Origin: Clostridia bacterium | GTDB lineage: Bacteria > Bacillota > Clostridia > Christensenellales > Aristaeellaceae | Assembly: GCA_017429695.1 (NCBI GenBank) | Contig: JAFROK010000038.1 | Location: 1 to 55,029, forward strand | DNA length: 55,029 bases | Reading direction: 5' to 3' | Shown: piece by piece, positions 24,324 through 33,453 of the stretch | Layout of the letters: the number at the start of each line of letters is the position of its first letter | How positions within the stretch are numbered: position 1 is the first letter of the stretch | The notes under the pieces: model-generated | Databases searched by the model: none | The model's input: only the letters and a program-made list of their open reading frames with translations | What the model was told of the DNA's origin: nothing | Made by a program: the position numbers and the translations under genes

Positions 24324-25085
24324 ATGATAAAAACCACCAGAAAAGGGAGCGTGTCATTCTTTATGAAAAAGGCCTTTGTTCTTCTCCTTGTCTGCATGAT
24401 GACCGTGGCGGCGGTCCTGGTTCCCTGCGCCGGAAGCGCTTCCGGAGAATACTATGAAGAAGAACCGCTGCTGATTTCTATGACGCATAACTGCAAAAAC
24501 ACCGGGAGAATGCTGCCGGAGTTTTTCGATCCCTATACGACCTCCTATATCTTCACGGTGGCTTCCTGGGTGAGCAACCCGAAGTTTACGCTGACCGCTT
24601 CCGATCCGAGCTACACGATCACAGTGGACGGGCAGTATGTGCAGCAGGGCGTTGAGTACCAGGTGGCCAAGATGGACAACAATCCGAAGCAGGTTGTGAT
24701 CCGGGTGACGGCTCCCAGCGGCGCATACAAGGAATACACATTCTTCCTGCAGCGGCGTCCCAGCGAAAGACGGACCCGCGTATCCGCCGGCTACATCAAC
24801 AGCGTATATTACCAGGACAACAAATGGTGGATCGACGCGGACCTGGTGAGCGTGACCTACCAGAACGGCGGGGGCAATATTTCCACCTTCTCGAACAAGG
24901 CACAGGAACACTACAAATATGCCTGCACGGCTGACTGCTTTATCTACTACGGCAGCATGAGCAATCCGGTCCGGATGACGAACATGGATGACTTCAACAA
25001 CTACGCGGACAAAACGACGCTGTACCGCTTTGTGTACATCGAGGATGAAATCGTCGGCATCCTGCCGTATGAACCGGACTACTGA
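24324..25085 (+). CDS. Secreted cadherin-like beta-sandwich protein
   Basis: The 253-aa protein begins at ATG 24324, or at ATG 24363, which gives the more classical signal peptide (MKKAFVLLLVCMMTVAAVLV, cleavage near GSASG). Residues ~50-150 match the cadherin-like domain (LISMTHNCKNTGRMLPEFFDPYTTSYIFTV, NNPKQVVIRVTAPSGAYKEYTFFLQR). The C-terminal ~100 residues are Tyr/Asp-rich without a recognised domain (VYYQDNKWWIDADLV, TTLYRFVYIEDEIVGILPY). There is no LPXTG or transmembrane anchor, so it is probably released or bound through other proteins. A terminator follows. Confidence 0.75.
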   Translation: MIKTTRKGSVSFFMKKAFVLLLVCMMTVAAVLVPCAGSASGEYYEEEPLLISMTHNCKNTGRMLPEFFDPYTTSYIFTVASWVSNPKFTLTASDPSYTITVDGQYVQQGVEYQVAKMDNNPKQVVIRVTAPSGAYKEYTFFLQRRPSERRTRVSAGYINSVYYQDNKWWIDADLVSVTYQNGGGNISTFSNKAQEHYKYACTADCFIYYGSMSNPVRMTNMDDFNNYADKTTLYRFVYIEDEIVGILPYEPDY

Positions 25086-25106
25086 TCCGGCATCCATCCA
25101 TGCTGA

Positions 25107-25135
25107 GAAGCCCGGGCCGGGTCCCGGGCTCTTTT
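25107..25135 (+). terminator. Rho-independent terminator
   Basis: AGCCCGGG (25109-25116) pairs with CCCGGGCT (25123-25130) around a CCGGGT loop, followed by CTTTTC. It ends the cadherin-like gene. Confidence 0.75.
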
Positions 25136-25145
25136 CGTTTCCTGG

Positions 25146-25174
25146 TTGCTTTTTCGGGGGATATGGGATAAAAT
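25146..25174 (+). promoter_or_regulatory. Predicted promoter of the YybS-rplI-dnaB operon
   Basis: TTGCTT (25146-25151) and TAAAAT (25169-25174) with a 17-bp spacer lie 33 bp before the ATG at 25207. Confidence 0.5.
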
Positions 25175-25206
25175 ATAGTGATATGTTATGCGATGGAGGT
25201 GACGGA

Positions 25207-26226
25207 ATGGCTGAGAAGAAACAGGAACTGAGGCTGCTGGTGCCGGCGGTGCTGATGCTTTTGATTGCAGTCGCGGGTATGACAGGCATTCCGTTCCTGC
25301 TGGAAGCGATGATCCTGATGCCGGTGGCGGCCGCATTGCTGACCTACTACTGCGGATGGATCGGGGCTGCCGGTGTATGCGCGGCGGCTGCGGTAGCCAG
25401 CGCTTTTGTGCTGCCCGGGATCATGCTGCCGGCTGCTTTTACCTGGTGCGCGGGCACCTTTGCGGCGGCCTGCGTTCCGGTGAAGAAACCGCTGATGCGG
25501 CCGGTGCTCTGGTGTGTGACATGCCTGGTCACCTGGGGCGTTGCGCTGATTACGCTGGCCGGAACGATGAACGGGCCGGTATCCGTGAACATGGCGCAGA
25601 CGATCTGCGACCTGATTGACGCCAGCCCGGAACGCGACACGATTCTGGTGAACGCATACAACATGGGCTGGTGCCGGACGGACGCACTGGTTCCGACCTC
25701 ACGGGCGCTCGGCAGTATCCGGCTGGCGGAAGCCGACCGGATGCAGCTGCTGTTCAGCCTGAGGGTCAGCCTGGAGGAAATGCTTCCGACATTCCTGTGC
25801 GACGCGCTGGTATACCATACGGCGCTGACCGCACTGCTGTGCACCCTGCTGCCGGACTGGCGGCGGAGAAGGAAAGGGGAGGAAGGACTGCTTCCTTCGC
25901 TGGACAAGTGGTATATGCCGCGCCGGATGGGACGGGCGGTGAGTGCCCTGATGATCGGCTGGCTGATTTCACTTCTTTCCAAAGATGGGGTCAGCGGATA
26001 CCTGGGTACGCTGTGCTCGGATATTTTCCGGATCGCGTTTATGCTGCAGGGCATCTGTTTCCTGCAGTGGCTGGGAAAACGGATGGGCATCAAAAGCACC
26101 ATGCGGAACATCTGGTCGGTGGTCCTGTCCGTGCTGGCGCCTATTGTACCGATTATCGTCGGAATGATTGATCAGAGAAGGGACGCCCGTCATCTGCGTC
26201 CGAACAAGGAGGCTGAGCAGGAATGA
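25207..26226 (+). CDS. YybS-like (DUF2232) integral membrane protein
   Basis: I choose ATG 25207 because GGAGGTGACGG lies just upstream; the longer open frame runs back into the preceding gene and terminator. The 339-aa protein has about eight hydrophobic segments, including [32 protein letters not shown], and a C-terminal [17 protein letters not shown] followed by a charged tail. Position immediately before rplI and dnaB matches Bacillus yybS; there gdpP (yybT) lies between yybS and rplI and it is absent here. The stop overlaps rplI by four bases. Function of the family is unknown. Confidence 0.75.
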   Translation: MAEKKQELRLLVPAVLMLLIAVAGMTGIPFLLEAMILMPVAAALLTYYCGWIGAAGVCAAAAVASAFVLPGIMLPAAFTWCAGTFAAACVPVKKPLMRPVLWCVTCLVTWGVALITLAGTMNGPVSVNMAQTICDLIDASPERDTILVNAYNMGWCRTDALVPTSRALGSIRLAEADRMQLLFSLRVSLEEMLPTFLCDALVYHTALTALLCTLLPDWRRRRKGEEGLLPSLDKWYMPRRMGRAVSALMIGWLISLLSKDGVSGYLGTLCSDIFRIAFMLQGICFLQWLGKRMGIKSTMRNIWSVVLSVLAPIVPIIVGMIDQRRDARHLRPNKEAEQE

Positions 26227-26678
26227 AAGTAGTATTGCTGAAAGATGTCCGGAACATCGGAAAACGGGACGATATTGTCAACGTGAGCGACGGATATGCC
26301 CGGAATTTTCTGTTTCCGCAGAAGCTGGCCGCGGAGGCAACTCCCGGCGCGCTGAAGGAAATTTCCCGCAAGCGCGCGGCACAGGACGCCCGGGAGGCGG
26401 AAATGCGGGCGGAAGCCCAGGCCAAGGCGGAACTGCTGAAGAACAAGGTGATTACGCTGGCGGTCAAGTGCGGCGAAAAGGGCCGGCTGTACGGCAGCGT
26501 CACATCGGCGGAAGTGGCCGAAGCGCTGGAACAGCAGCACGGCATTAAAGCAGATAAGCGCAAGCTTGACATCGGGGATCCGATCCGTGAGGTCGGCGTG
26601 CGGGAAATTTCCATCTGGCTTTACAGCGGAATTACCACGCCGATGAAGCTGAACGTGGTGCCGATGGAGAAAAAGTAA
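26223..26678 (+). CDS. rplI: 50S ribosomal protein L9
   Basis: The 151-aa protein shows the L9 N-terminal signature [34 protein letters not shown], a long central helix rich in Lys, Ala and Glu, and the C-terminal domain (GKLYGSV-like [16 protein letters not shown]). It binds 23S rRNA at the base of the L1 stalk. Length is normal. It is coupled to the YybS-like gene upstream and lies 17 bp before dnaB, the conserved Bacillota order. Confidence 0.97.
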   Translation: MKVVLLKDVRNIGKRDDIVNVSDGYARNFLFPQKLAAEATPGALKEISRKRAAQDAREAEMRAEAQAKAELLKNKVITLAVKCGEKGRLYGSVTSAEVAEALEQQHGIKADKRKLDIGDPIREVGVREISIWLYSGITTPMKLNVVPMEKK

Positions 26679-26695
26679 GTGAAGGGATCAGGTCG

Positions 26696-28063
26696 ATGGC
26701 GAATCCGGGAGAGTTCAGGGGAGCGGTACCGCCCAACAGCGTGGAGGCGGAGATCAGTGTTCTGGGCGCAATGCTGCAGGACAGCGAAGCTGTACTCAAT
26801 GCGACAGAACAGCTGAAGCCGGATGACTTCTACCAGCCGGAGCACAAGGTGATTTTCACCGCCATTTGCGACCTGTACAAGGCGCATTCGCCGATTGACC
26901 TGGTGACCGTGCATACAGAACTGGCCAGGAAAGGCGCGCTGGAGGGCATCGGCGGAGATCCGTACCTGATGAAGATTATGAACAGCGTTCCGACATCCGC
27001 CAACGTGAAAGCGTATATCAACATTGTGCTCCAGAAAAGCACCATGCGGCGGATGATCCAGGCGTGCCAGAACATCTCGTCCGAGTGCTACAGCCAGCAG
27101 AATCCGGTGGAAGACATCCTGGCCGGTGCGGAAAAAGCGGTTTTTGATATTGTGATGAACCGGGCAAGCAACGAGACGCTGGTTCCGCTGGGCGACGTAC
27201 TGATCAAAACATACGACCAGATGGATGAACTGGCCAAGCTGCACGGGGCAATCAGCGGCGTTCCGACCGGATTCTACGACCTGGACAACCTGCTGACCGG
27301 CCTGCACGGCGGTGAGCTGATTATTGTCGGCGCACGGCCTTCCATGGGAAAAACATCCTTTGCCATGAACATTGCCCAGTATGCCAGCCTGAACAAGGGA
27401 AAAACGACGGCGGTGTTCACCCTGGAAATGCCGCGGGAACAGATTGCGATGCGGATGCTGTGTTCCGACGCCAAGGTGGATATGCAGCGGGTCCGCAAAG
27501 GAACGCTGACGGACCAGGACTGGCTGAAGCTGAGCAAATCCTTTGAAACCATGGCCAGGGCGCCGATGTATATCGATGACACGGCCGGCATTACCCCGAC
27601 GCAGCTTCGCTCCAGGTGCCGGCGCCTGATGATGGATAAGGGCCTGGACATGATTGTGGTCGATTACCTGGGCCTGATGCATGGGGACGGGCGGACGGAA
27701 AGCCGCCAGCTGGAGGTCAGCGAAATCAGCCGGCAGCTGAAGGCCATCGCACTGGAACTGAAGGTGCCGCTGGTGGCATGCGCCCAGCTGAGCCGTGCCA
27801 ACAAGGACCGGCAGGACAAGCGTCCTGTGCTGAGTGACCTGCGTGATTCGGGATCGATTGAGCAGGACGCGGACGTGGTCATGTTCCTGCACCGGGAAGA
27901 ATACTATAACAAAGAGACCGAGGATAAGAACATCGGCGAGGTCAACATCGCAAAACAGCGCAGCGGCCCCCTGGGGACGGTGAAACTGGCCTGGCTGAGC
28001 GAGTTTACCACATTTGCCAATCTGGCAAGGGACGAAGGGAAACAGGGAGACGCACCGTTCTGA
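26696..28063 (+). CDS. dnaB: Replicative DNA helicase DnaB
   Basis: The 455-aa helicase has the N-terminal DnaB domain (VPPNSVEAEISVLGAMLQD) and the RecA-like motor with Walker A GARPSMGKTSFAMNIA. The Walker B region is LDMIVVDYLGLM, with the arginine finger region near HREEYYNKET. It unwinds DNA at the replication fork and recruits primase. Length and motifs are complete; no intein is present, although dnaB is a common intein site. It continues the rplI operon. Confidence 0.97.
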   Translation: MANPGEFRGAVPPNSVEAEISVLGAMLQDSEAVLNATEQLKPDDFYQPEHKVIFTAICDLYKAHSPIDLVTVHTELARKGALEGIGGDPYLMKIMNSVPTSANVKAYINIVLQKSTMRRMIQACQNISSECYSQQNPVEDILAGAEKAVFDIVMNRASNETLVPLGDVLIKTYDQMDELAKLHGAISGVPTGFYDLDNLLTGLHGGELIIVGARPSMGKTSFAMNIAQYASLNKGKTTAVFTLEMPREQIAMRMLCSDAKVDMQRVRKGTLTDQDWLKLSKSFETMARAPMYIDDTAGITPTQLRSRCRRLMMDKGLDMIVVDYLGLMHGDGRTESRQLEVSEISRQLKAIALELKVPLVACAQLSRANKDRQDKRPVLSDLRDSGSIEQDADVVMFLHREEYYNKETEDKNIGEVNIAKQRSGPLGTVKLAWLSEFTTFANLARDEGKQGDAPF

Positions 28064-28084
28064 GCCAACAACGGAGGACACTGA

Positions 28085-29044
28085 ATGGAGAACTACACCG
28101 TATGCCAGCTGCAGAAGGATATGCGGTTTGAAGGATTCCTGCTGATCCGCTCGGCGGACAGGCGGAAAGACAGCAAAGGCAACGATTATGTGGACATGAA
28201 CCTGGCCGACCGGACCGGGGAGATCAACTGCAAGATCTGGAACTGGGACCCGGCCATGGAAACCCCGGAAAGCGGAAACGCCATCAAGGTGCGGGGCACG
28301 GTTCAGGAGTACAACGGGCGGCTTCAGCTGCGCGTGGAAAGATGGCGCGAATCGACGGAAGCGGACCAGGTGGATATGAACAGCCTGGTGGCTGCCGCAC
28401 CCCGGATGCCGGCGGACATGATGGCGGAAATTCGGGATACACTGGCCGGCTTCCGGAACGAAAAACTCAGGCAGCTGGTGACCGGCATGCTGGAAACCGC
28501 CGGAAAAGACCTGGAATGGTTCCCGGCGGCGCAGCGGATGCATCACGCGGAACGAAGCGGCCTATTGCACCACACAACCGACATGCTCCGCATGGCCAAG
28601 GCAGTGCTGGAAATATATCCCTGGCTGGACCGGGACCTGCTGCTGGCCGGCGTCATCATTCACGACCTCGGGAAGATGGAGGAACTGAAAAGCGACAGGT
28701 CCGGCAATGTGTCCGACTATACGCGGGACGGCCAGCTGCTGGGCCATCTTGTCCGCGGTATTACCAACCTGAACCGAACAGCTGACCGGCTGGGGATTCA
28801 CGGCGAGTGCGTGGTGCTGCTGGAGCATATGCTGCTGAGCCATCACGGGGAAGCCGAATACGGCAGCCCGAAGGCACCGATGTTTCCGGAGGCGGAAGCG
28901 CTGCACTGGATTGACATGATGGACGCCCGGATGAATACCATGAAAGGCGCGACGGACAAAACACCCGAAGGCGCTTTCAGCGAAAAGATCTACAGCCTCG
29001 ACCGGAGAGTATATCATCCGAAATACTCCGAAGACGCGGAGTGA
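28085..29044 (+). CDS. yhaM: YhaM-type OB-fold/HD-domain 3'-5' exoribonuclease
   Basis: The 319-aa protein has an OB-fold nucleic-acid-binding domain at about 12-95 (FEGFLLIRSADRRKDSKGNDYVDMNLADRTGEI) and an HD domain from about 155. The HD domain carries HHAERSGLLHHTTDM, VIIHDLGKMEEL and HMLLSHHGEAEYGSP, so all metal-binding His and Asp motifs are kept. YhaM trims single-stranded RNA and DNA in Bacillus. The gene is 21 bp after dnaB with its own Shine-Dalgarno (CGGAGG). Length matches the family (~314 aa). Confidence 0.9.
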   Translation: MENYTVCQLQKDMRFEGFLLIRSADRRKDSKGNDYVDMNLADRTGEINCKIWNWDPAMETPESGNAIKVRGTVQEYNGRLQLRVERWRESTEADQVDMNSLVAAAPRMPADMMAEIRDTLAGFRNEKLRQLVTGMLETAGKDLEWFPAAQRMHHAERSGLLHHTTDMLRMAKAVLEIYPWLDRDLLLAGVIIHDLGKMEELKSDRSGNVSDYTRDGQLLGHLVRGITNLNRTADRLGIHGECVVLLEHMLLSHHGEAEYGSPKAPMFPEAEALHWIDMMDARMNTMKGATDKTPEGAFSEKIYSLDRRVYHPKYSEDAE

Positions 29045-29100
29045 CAAGCAGCCGGAAGTGACCGGAAGGATGCGGACGGCTGAAAAACGGGAGGAACAGA

Positions 29101-30060
29101 ATGATGAAAAAGCGGATTCTTTGCCTGGTGCTGGTGATCTGTGCCGCGGCGCTGCTGACGGCCTGCCAGCAGAGAGAACAGGAAATATATCCTGATACGC
29201 AGCCGACTTTTACACCGGTTCCCACGGCAAAGCCGGTGGAAAACGTACCGGAAACAGTCAGCCAGGATCCGGCCAGCATGAACCTGCCGGATACGAACAC
29301 GACGGATACATCCGACAGCTTTTCACTGAACTATAACGGTCTCGGATACAATCCGGAGGACGAAGAGGACGGGCAGACCGAGGAACTGATCATCAATGTT
29401 TCCGCCCAGCCGGAAACGGTGACGCCCGCGCCGGTCATCAGCAGTATCTATGCAGGCGCGACGCCCGTGCTGATTGACCCTATTGATAAGCCGACGCCGA
29501 CGCCGGTGCCGAAGATTGAATACAAGGATAACGACTATGTCACGTATGAAGCCAGTGAGCTGCATCTGACATTCATGGGCCCGGCCGGATGGCGGCTGGA
29601 AGGCCCGACCGGATGGGGACAGGGAAGCGACGCCCTGGATACCTACACCCTGACCAATCCGGATGAAGCCCTTGACTATGCCGCGCAGGTCAAGATCCGC
29701 GTGGTGCCGGTGAACAAAGAGTACACCACGAATGAGCTGAGCAAGGAAGTGATCGCCACACGGGACTCCGTGCGCAGCGAACTGGGATTTGCGACTTTTG
29801 ACAAGTACGACACCGCTTCCTACCACTTCATCAAGACGGTCGGAGCGAACGGCAAAGCGGAATTCATCAAGAACAAGGGCGTTTATACACGCTTTAAGGG
29901 TACGCTGAAGGAAAACGGCGCAAAGGTTGCCGGCCGCATCATTGTCAACTGCCATAATAAGACGCTCTACATCCTGAGCTGCACATATCCGGGCGGTGAG
30001 CTGCAGGAAGCGTTTGAAAATGTATACCGTAAAGTGCGGGATACGCTGACGCTTCAGTAA
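29101..30060 (+). CDS. Surface lipoprotein of unknown function
   Basis: The 319-aa protein has a lipoprotein signal (CLVLVICAAALLTAC, lipobox LTAC with Cys near residue 22). A Pro/Thr-rich spacer follows, with repeats such as PTFTPVPTAKP and KPTPTPVPK. The C-terminal domain (about 145-319) contains LTFMGPAGWRLEGPTGW and ends in AFENVYRKVRDTLTL. That domain resembles PsbP/DcrB-like folds seen in many clostridial lipoproteins, a tentative match. It would be anchored outside the membrane. It follows yhaM by 56 bp, and a hairpin terminator separates it from the next gene. Confidence 0.75.
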   Translation: MMKKRILCLVLVICAAALLTACQQREQEIYPDTQPTFTPVPTAKPVENVPETVSQDPASMNLPDTNTTDTSDSFSLNYNGLGYNPEDEEDGQTEELIINVSAQPETVTPAPVISSIYAGATPVLIDPIDKPTPTPVPKIEYKDNDYVTYEASELHLTFMGPAGWRLEGPTGWGQGSDALDTYTLTNPDEALDYAAQVKIRVVPVNKEYTTNELSKEVIATRDSVRSELGFATFDKYDTASYHFIKTVGANGKAEFIKNKGVYTRFKGTLKENGAKVAGRIIVNCHNKTLYILSCTYPGGELQEAFENVYRKVRDTLTLQ

Positions 30061-30090
30061 CCTGACCGTCTTCCGCGCATGTCCCGGTCA

Positions 30091-30133
30091 GCGCGCTCTT
30101 CCGCTTTTGCGGAAAGGCGCGCTATCATCTTTT
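30091..30133 (+). terminator. Stem-loop terminator between lipoprotein and SdrD-B repeat gene
   Basis: GCGCGC/GCGCGC and TTCCGC/GCGGAA form a long stem (30091-30122) around a TTTT loop with one mismatch and one wobble. It is followed by TATCATCTTTTA. Confidence 0.5.
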
Positions 30134-30153
30134 ATTCGGAGGCTTGGAAAACC

Positions 30154-33100
30154 ATGAAGAAAAAGAACAGACTCCTCTCAATGATTCTGTGTGTGCTGCT
30201 GGCCTGCTGCATGACCGCGGCTGTGGCGGAAAGCACCGTCCTGCCGGGACTGGCGGGCATTGCACCGCTGGAAGCACGCGCCAATACCGGAAGCCTCCGG
30301 GTGTTTGTTTTCAACGATAAAAACGGAAACGGATTCCAGGGAAGAAACGAGGACGGAATCCAGGGCGTTACGATTTATCTTCTCCAGGGAGATGAGATCA
30401 TTGCCGGCGCTGAATCCGGAAACGACGGCATGGCGCTGATCGCCAATATTCCGGAAGGCACGTATACCGCCTGTTTCTGTCCGCCGACTGACTGGGCCCT
30501 GACCAGCTTCGGCGCAATGGACCAGCTGGACGCCAACGCATTTGAGCTGACCCCGATGGGAGATTACGCCGTGAGCGGTGAATTTACCGTATCCGCGGGC
30601 AGGGAAACCATGGAAGGCGCCGGGATTCAGGCGGGCTGCCATGTGGGCGGATTCTGCTGGCAGGAAACCGGCGAGGTCGACGGCGTGTACAAAAAGGATG
30701 ATGAGCTGCTGGGCGGCGTGCGGATTACGCTGGACGGGCAGAAGAACGGCCTGCACTATGAAACGGTGACCGGCCCCGACGGCACATGGCGGATTGACAA
30801 TGTGCGCAAGGCGTTCTATACACTGACGGCCTATGCGCCGGAAGGCCTGATGTTTACCAAAACATCAACGGCTTCAGGCGTGAAATCCGTGATTACCCGG
30901 GCGGGCAGTTCCCAGGGATCCAGGACGATTGACCTGAACGATAAAGTCAGCAAGGAAAACGAAAACATCGGATTTACCCGGGCGGCCGAAGTGAAGGGCA
31001 TCTGCTATCTGGATGCCAATTACAATGGCTATTATGACGAAGGCGAGCTGCCCCTGGCCGGCGTGAAAATGGTCGCGATCAATCCGGTTTCCGAAGAGGC
31101 GGTTTCAACCGCATGGTCCGGGGAGGACGGACGGTTCACCATTACCGCGCTGCGGGGGAATACTTACAAGATCAAAGCGCTGCTGCCGGACGACGGGAGC
31201 GACTTTACCAGAACCGCGGAAGGCGATCTGGGCAACCATTATGCCAGCCGTCCGGACCGGCGGGAGAATTTCTGGAACAATTTTGAAATCAAGGACCAGG
31301 AGACCCGGGAGATCGCCGTCGGCGCGATTTATCCGGCGACGGTCAAGGGAACAGTTTACATGGATGATGACTTTTCCGCGACCCTGAACGGAAAGGAAAA
31401 GATTGTGACCAATTACCTGGTTTCGCTGGCGGATGAGGACGGAAACATCATTACCGCCGATAAAACCAACATCAAGGGCGTATATGAACTGATCGGCGTT
31501 CCTCCGGGACAGTACCGGCTGATCGTTCAGGCGGTGAAAAAGTATGCCTTTACCAAACTGGGCGAAGGCAATGTGATTCTGAACAAAACCAGCGGGGAAG
31601 GCTATTCCGAACTGTTCCCCGTTCAGATCGGCGATCTGATTACCGGAATGGATATCGGTATGATCAAGCCCGGCACGGTGGAAGGCGACGTGTTTGCCGA
31701 CCGGAACGACAACGGCCTCCGGGATGCCGGAGAAAACGGCCTGTCGGGCGTGACGGTACGCCTGGTATCCGAAGATGGGGAGGAAGCGTTCCGGGCGGAA
31801 ATCGGCGAGGACGGCCACTATATCTTTGACGCGGTCATGCCCGGCCGGTACTACGTGGACTACATCCTGCCGGAAAATACACTGATTGCGAAGACGGCCG
31901 AAGGCGGCAACCGGATTGAAGGAGAAGGCACCACCGGACGGACGGAACCATTTGAATTCAAAACGGGCGGCTACCAGAACGCGCCGTTGTGCGGCGTGCT
32001 GACGCTGGGCCGGATCGACGGCACCGCCTATCAGGATCATAACGGCAACGGCATCCGGGACGCGGGCGAGGAAGCGCTCAGCGGATTGACCGTAAAGCTG
32101 ATTCCGGGCCGGGCCGACCTGGAAGAAATAACGGCGGTGACCGGAGCGGACGGAACTTATGTGCTGGATGCGATCCGGCCGGATTCCTATACGCTGCAGG
32201 TCACCTGCCCGGATGGCTTTGCGCTGAGCCGGACGGATTATATGGAACTGCCGCTGGCCGCCGGAAAGATTGATCAGCGCGTGACGCTGGAAGTGCCGAT
32301 GGGCTACACCTGCCCGGGGCAGATGACCGGCGCCGTGATTCCCGCCGCCATCCGCGGAAGGGTCTGGATGGATGAAAACAGCAACGGCCTGTTTGATGAT
32401 GGCGAGAGGACGCCGGAAGGCTTGGTGCTGACCGTGATTGACGAATCCACCGGAAACGTGTTTGACACCCCGGCAACCGATCGGGACGGATATTTCAATG
32501 CCGCCGGGATGATTCCCGGAAGCTTCTCCGTTACTTATGCGCTGGATGAATATACCATCGCCCCGGCCGCGGGGGATAACCAGTTTGCCGAAAAAGACGG
32601 CAGGCTGGAAATGACCGGGATTCAGCTTCAGGAAAACGAAACGCGGGACAACCTGCTGATGGGTATTGTCCGCTATACGCGGATCAGCGGGAAGGTATGG
32701 ATTGACCGGGGGAGTGAAACGGAACCGCTGCCCGGAACCGCGATTACGGTGACGACAGAAGACGGAACAGCCGTCGATACCGCCGTCAGCGATGAAGAAG
32801 GCGAATACAGTTTTGCCTATCTGCTGCCGGGCACCTATATCCTGCATGCAGGCGCACCGGCCGGATACGTGATCATTGAACCGGATGACAGCCGGCTTTC
32901 CGGCAGCCTGCGCTCCGTGATGACGGAAACCGTGAACCGGAATGGCGCTTCAGATCCGATTGAGCTGAAGATGGCGGAGGACCTGGACCGGATGGATATC
33001 GGATGTGTCCTTCCCGGCGCGCTGGGCGACGTATGTTGGCTGGACCTGGACAGGGACGGATTGCAGGGAGCCGGTGAAGGCGGTATCGCCGGCGTGCGCA

Positions 33101-33420
33101 TTGAAGCCCAGCGGAACGGCATAACCGTTGCGGAAACCGTTACAGACCAGTACGGCTTCTACCGGATTCCGGACCTGTATCCGGCTGAATACACCCTGAA
33201 GGTGACGGCCCCGGCCGAAGTGGAGCCGACCATCCGCCGAACGGATATTCCGATCATTGCTTCCGTGTTGGAAGAAACCGACGGCGGTGCCTGCTACGCG
33301 TATCATGTGGCGGTGGAAAGCGACCGGGCTAACTACAACGCCGACCTGGGCTTTGTGACGGTGCGGGAGGGCGTGTTTCCGGCGGGATACGGTGAAGGCG
33401 CGACCCAGAAGTGGCAGTGA
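30154..33420 (+). CDS. Large secreted SdrD-B/Cna-B repeat surface protein
   Basis: The start is ATG 30154, twelve bases after CGGAGG; an upstream in-frame ATG at 30079 would place the signal peptide 25 residues in and overlap the terminator. The 1088-aa protein has a signal peptide (RLLSMILCVLLACCMTAAVA) and about nine or ten tandem Ig-like SdrD-B modules. Calcium-type loops recur: DKNGNGFQGRNEDGIQG, DANYNGYYDEGELPLAG, DRNDNGLRDAGENGLSG, DHNGNGIRDAGEEALSG, DENSNGLFDDGERTPEG and DLDRDGLQGAGEGGIAG. The protein ends YGEGATQKWQ with no LPXTG, membrane helix or dockerin, so its attachment is unexplained. Ca2+-stiffened stalk is the family role. Confidence 0.85.
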   Translation: MKKKNRLLSMILCVLLACCMTAAVAESTVLPGLAGIAPLEARANTGSLRVFVFNDKNGNGFQGRNEDGIQGVTIYLLQGDEIIAGAESGNDGMALIANIPEGTYTACFCPPTDWALTSFGAMDQLDANAFELTPMGDYAVSGEFTVSAGRETMEGAGIQAGCHVGGFCWQETGEVDGVYKKDDELLGGVRITLDGQKNGLHYETVTGPDGTWRIDNVRKAFYTLTAYAPEGLMFTKTSTASGVKSVITRAGSSQGSRTIDLNDKVSKENENIGFTRAAEVKGICYLDANYNGYYDEGELPLAGVKMVAINPVSEEAVSTAWSGEDGRFTITALRGNTYKIKALLPDDGSDFTRTAEGDLGNHYASRPDRRENFWNNFEIKDQETREIAVGAIYPATVKGTVYMDDDFSATLNGKEKIVTNYLVSLADEDGNIITADKTNIKGVYELIGVPPGQYRLIVQAVKKYAFTKLGEGNVILNKTSGEGYSELFPVQIGDLITGMDIGMIKPGTVEGDVFADRNDNGLRDAGENGLSGVTVRLVSEDGEEAFRAEIGEDGHYIFDAVMPGRYYVDYILPENTLIAKTAEGGNRIEGEGTTGRTEPFEFKTGGYQNAPLCGVLTLGRIDGTAYQDHNGNGIRDAGEEALSGLTVKLIPGRADLEEITAVTGADGTYVLDAIRPDSYTLQVTCPDGFALSRTDYMELPLAAGKIDQRVTLEVPMGYTCPGQMTGAVIPAAIRGRVWMDENSNGLFDDGERTPEGLVLTVIDESTGNVFDTPATDRDGYFNAAGMIPGSFSVTYALDEYTIAPAAGDNQFAEKDGRLEMTGIQLQENETRDNLLMGIVRYTRISGKVWIDRGSETEPLPGTAITVTTEDGTAVDTAVSDEEGEYSFAYLLPGTYILHAGAPAGYVIIEPDDSRLSGSLRSVMTETVNRNGASDPIELKMAEDLDRMDIGCVLPGALGDVCWLDLDRDGLQGAGEGGIAGVRIEAQRNGITVAETVTDQYGFYRIPDLYPAEYTLKVTAPAEVEPTIRRTDIPIIASVLEETDGGACYAYHVAVESDRANYNADLGFVTVREGVFPAGYGEGATQKWQ

Positions 33421-33453
33421 TCAAAAGATGCAACAATAAGGAGTATTGACTGA

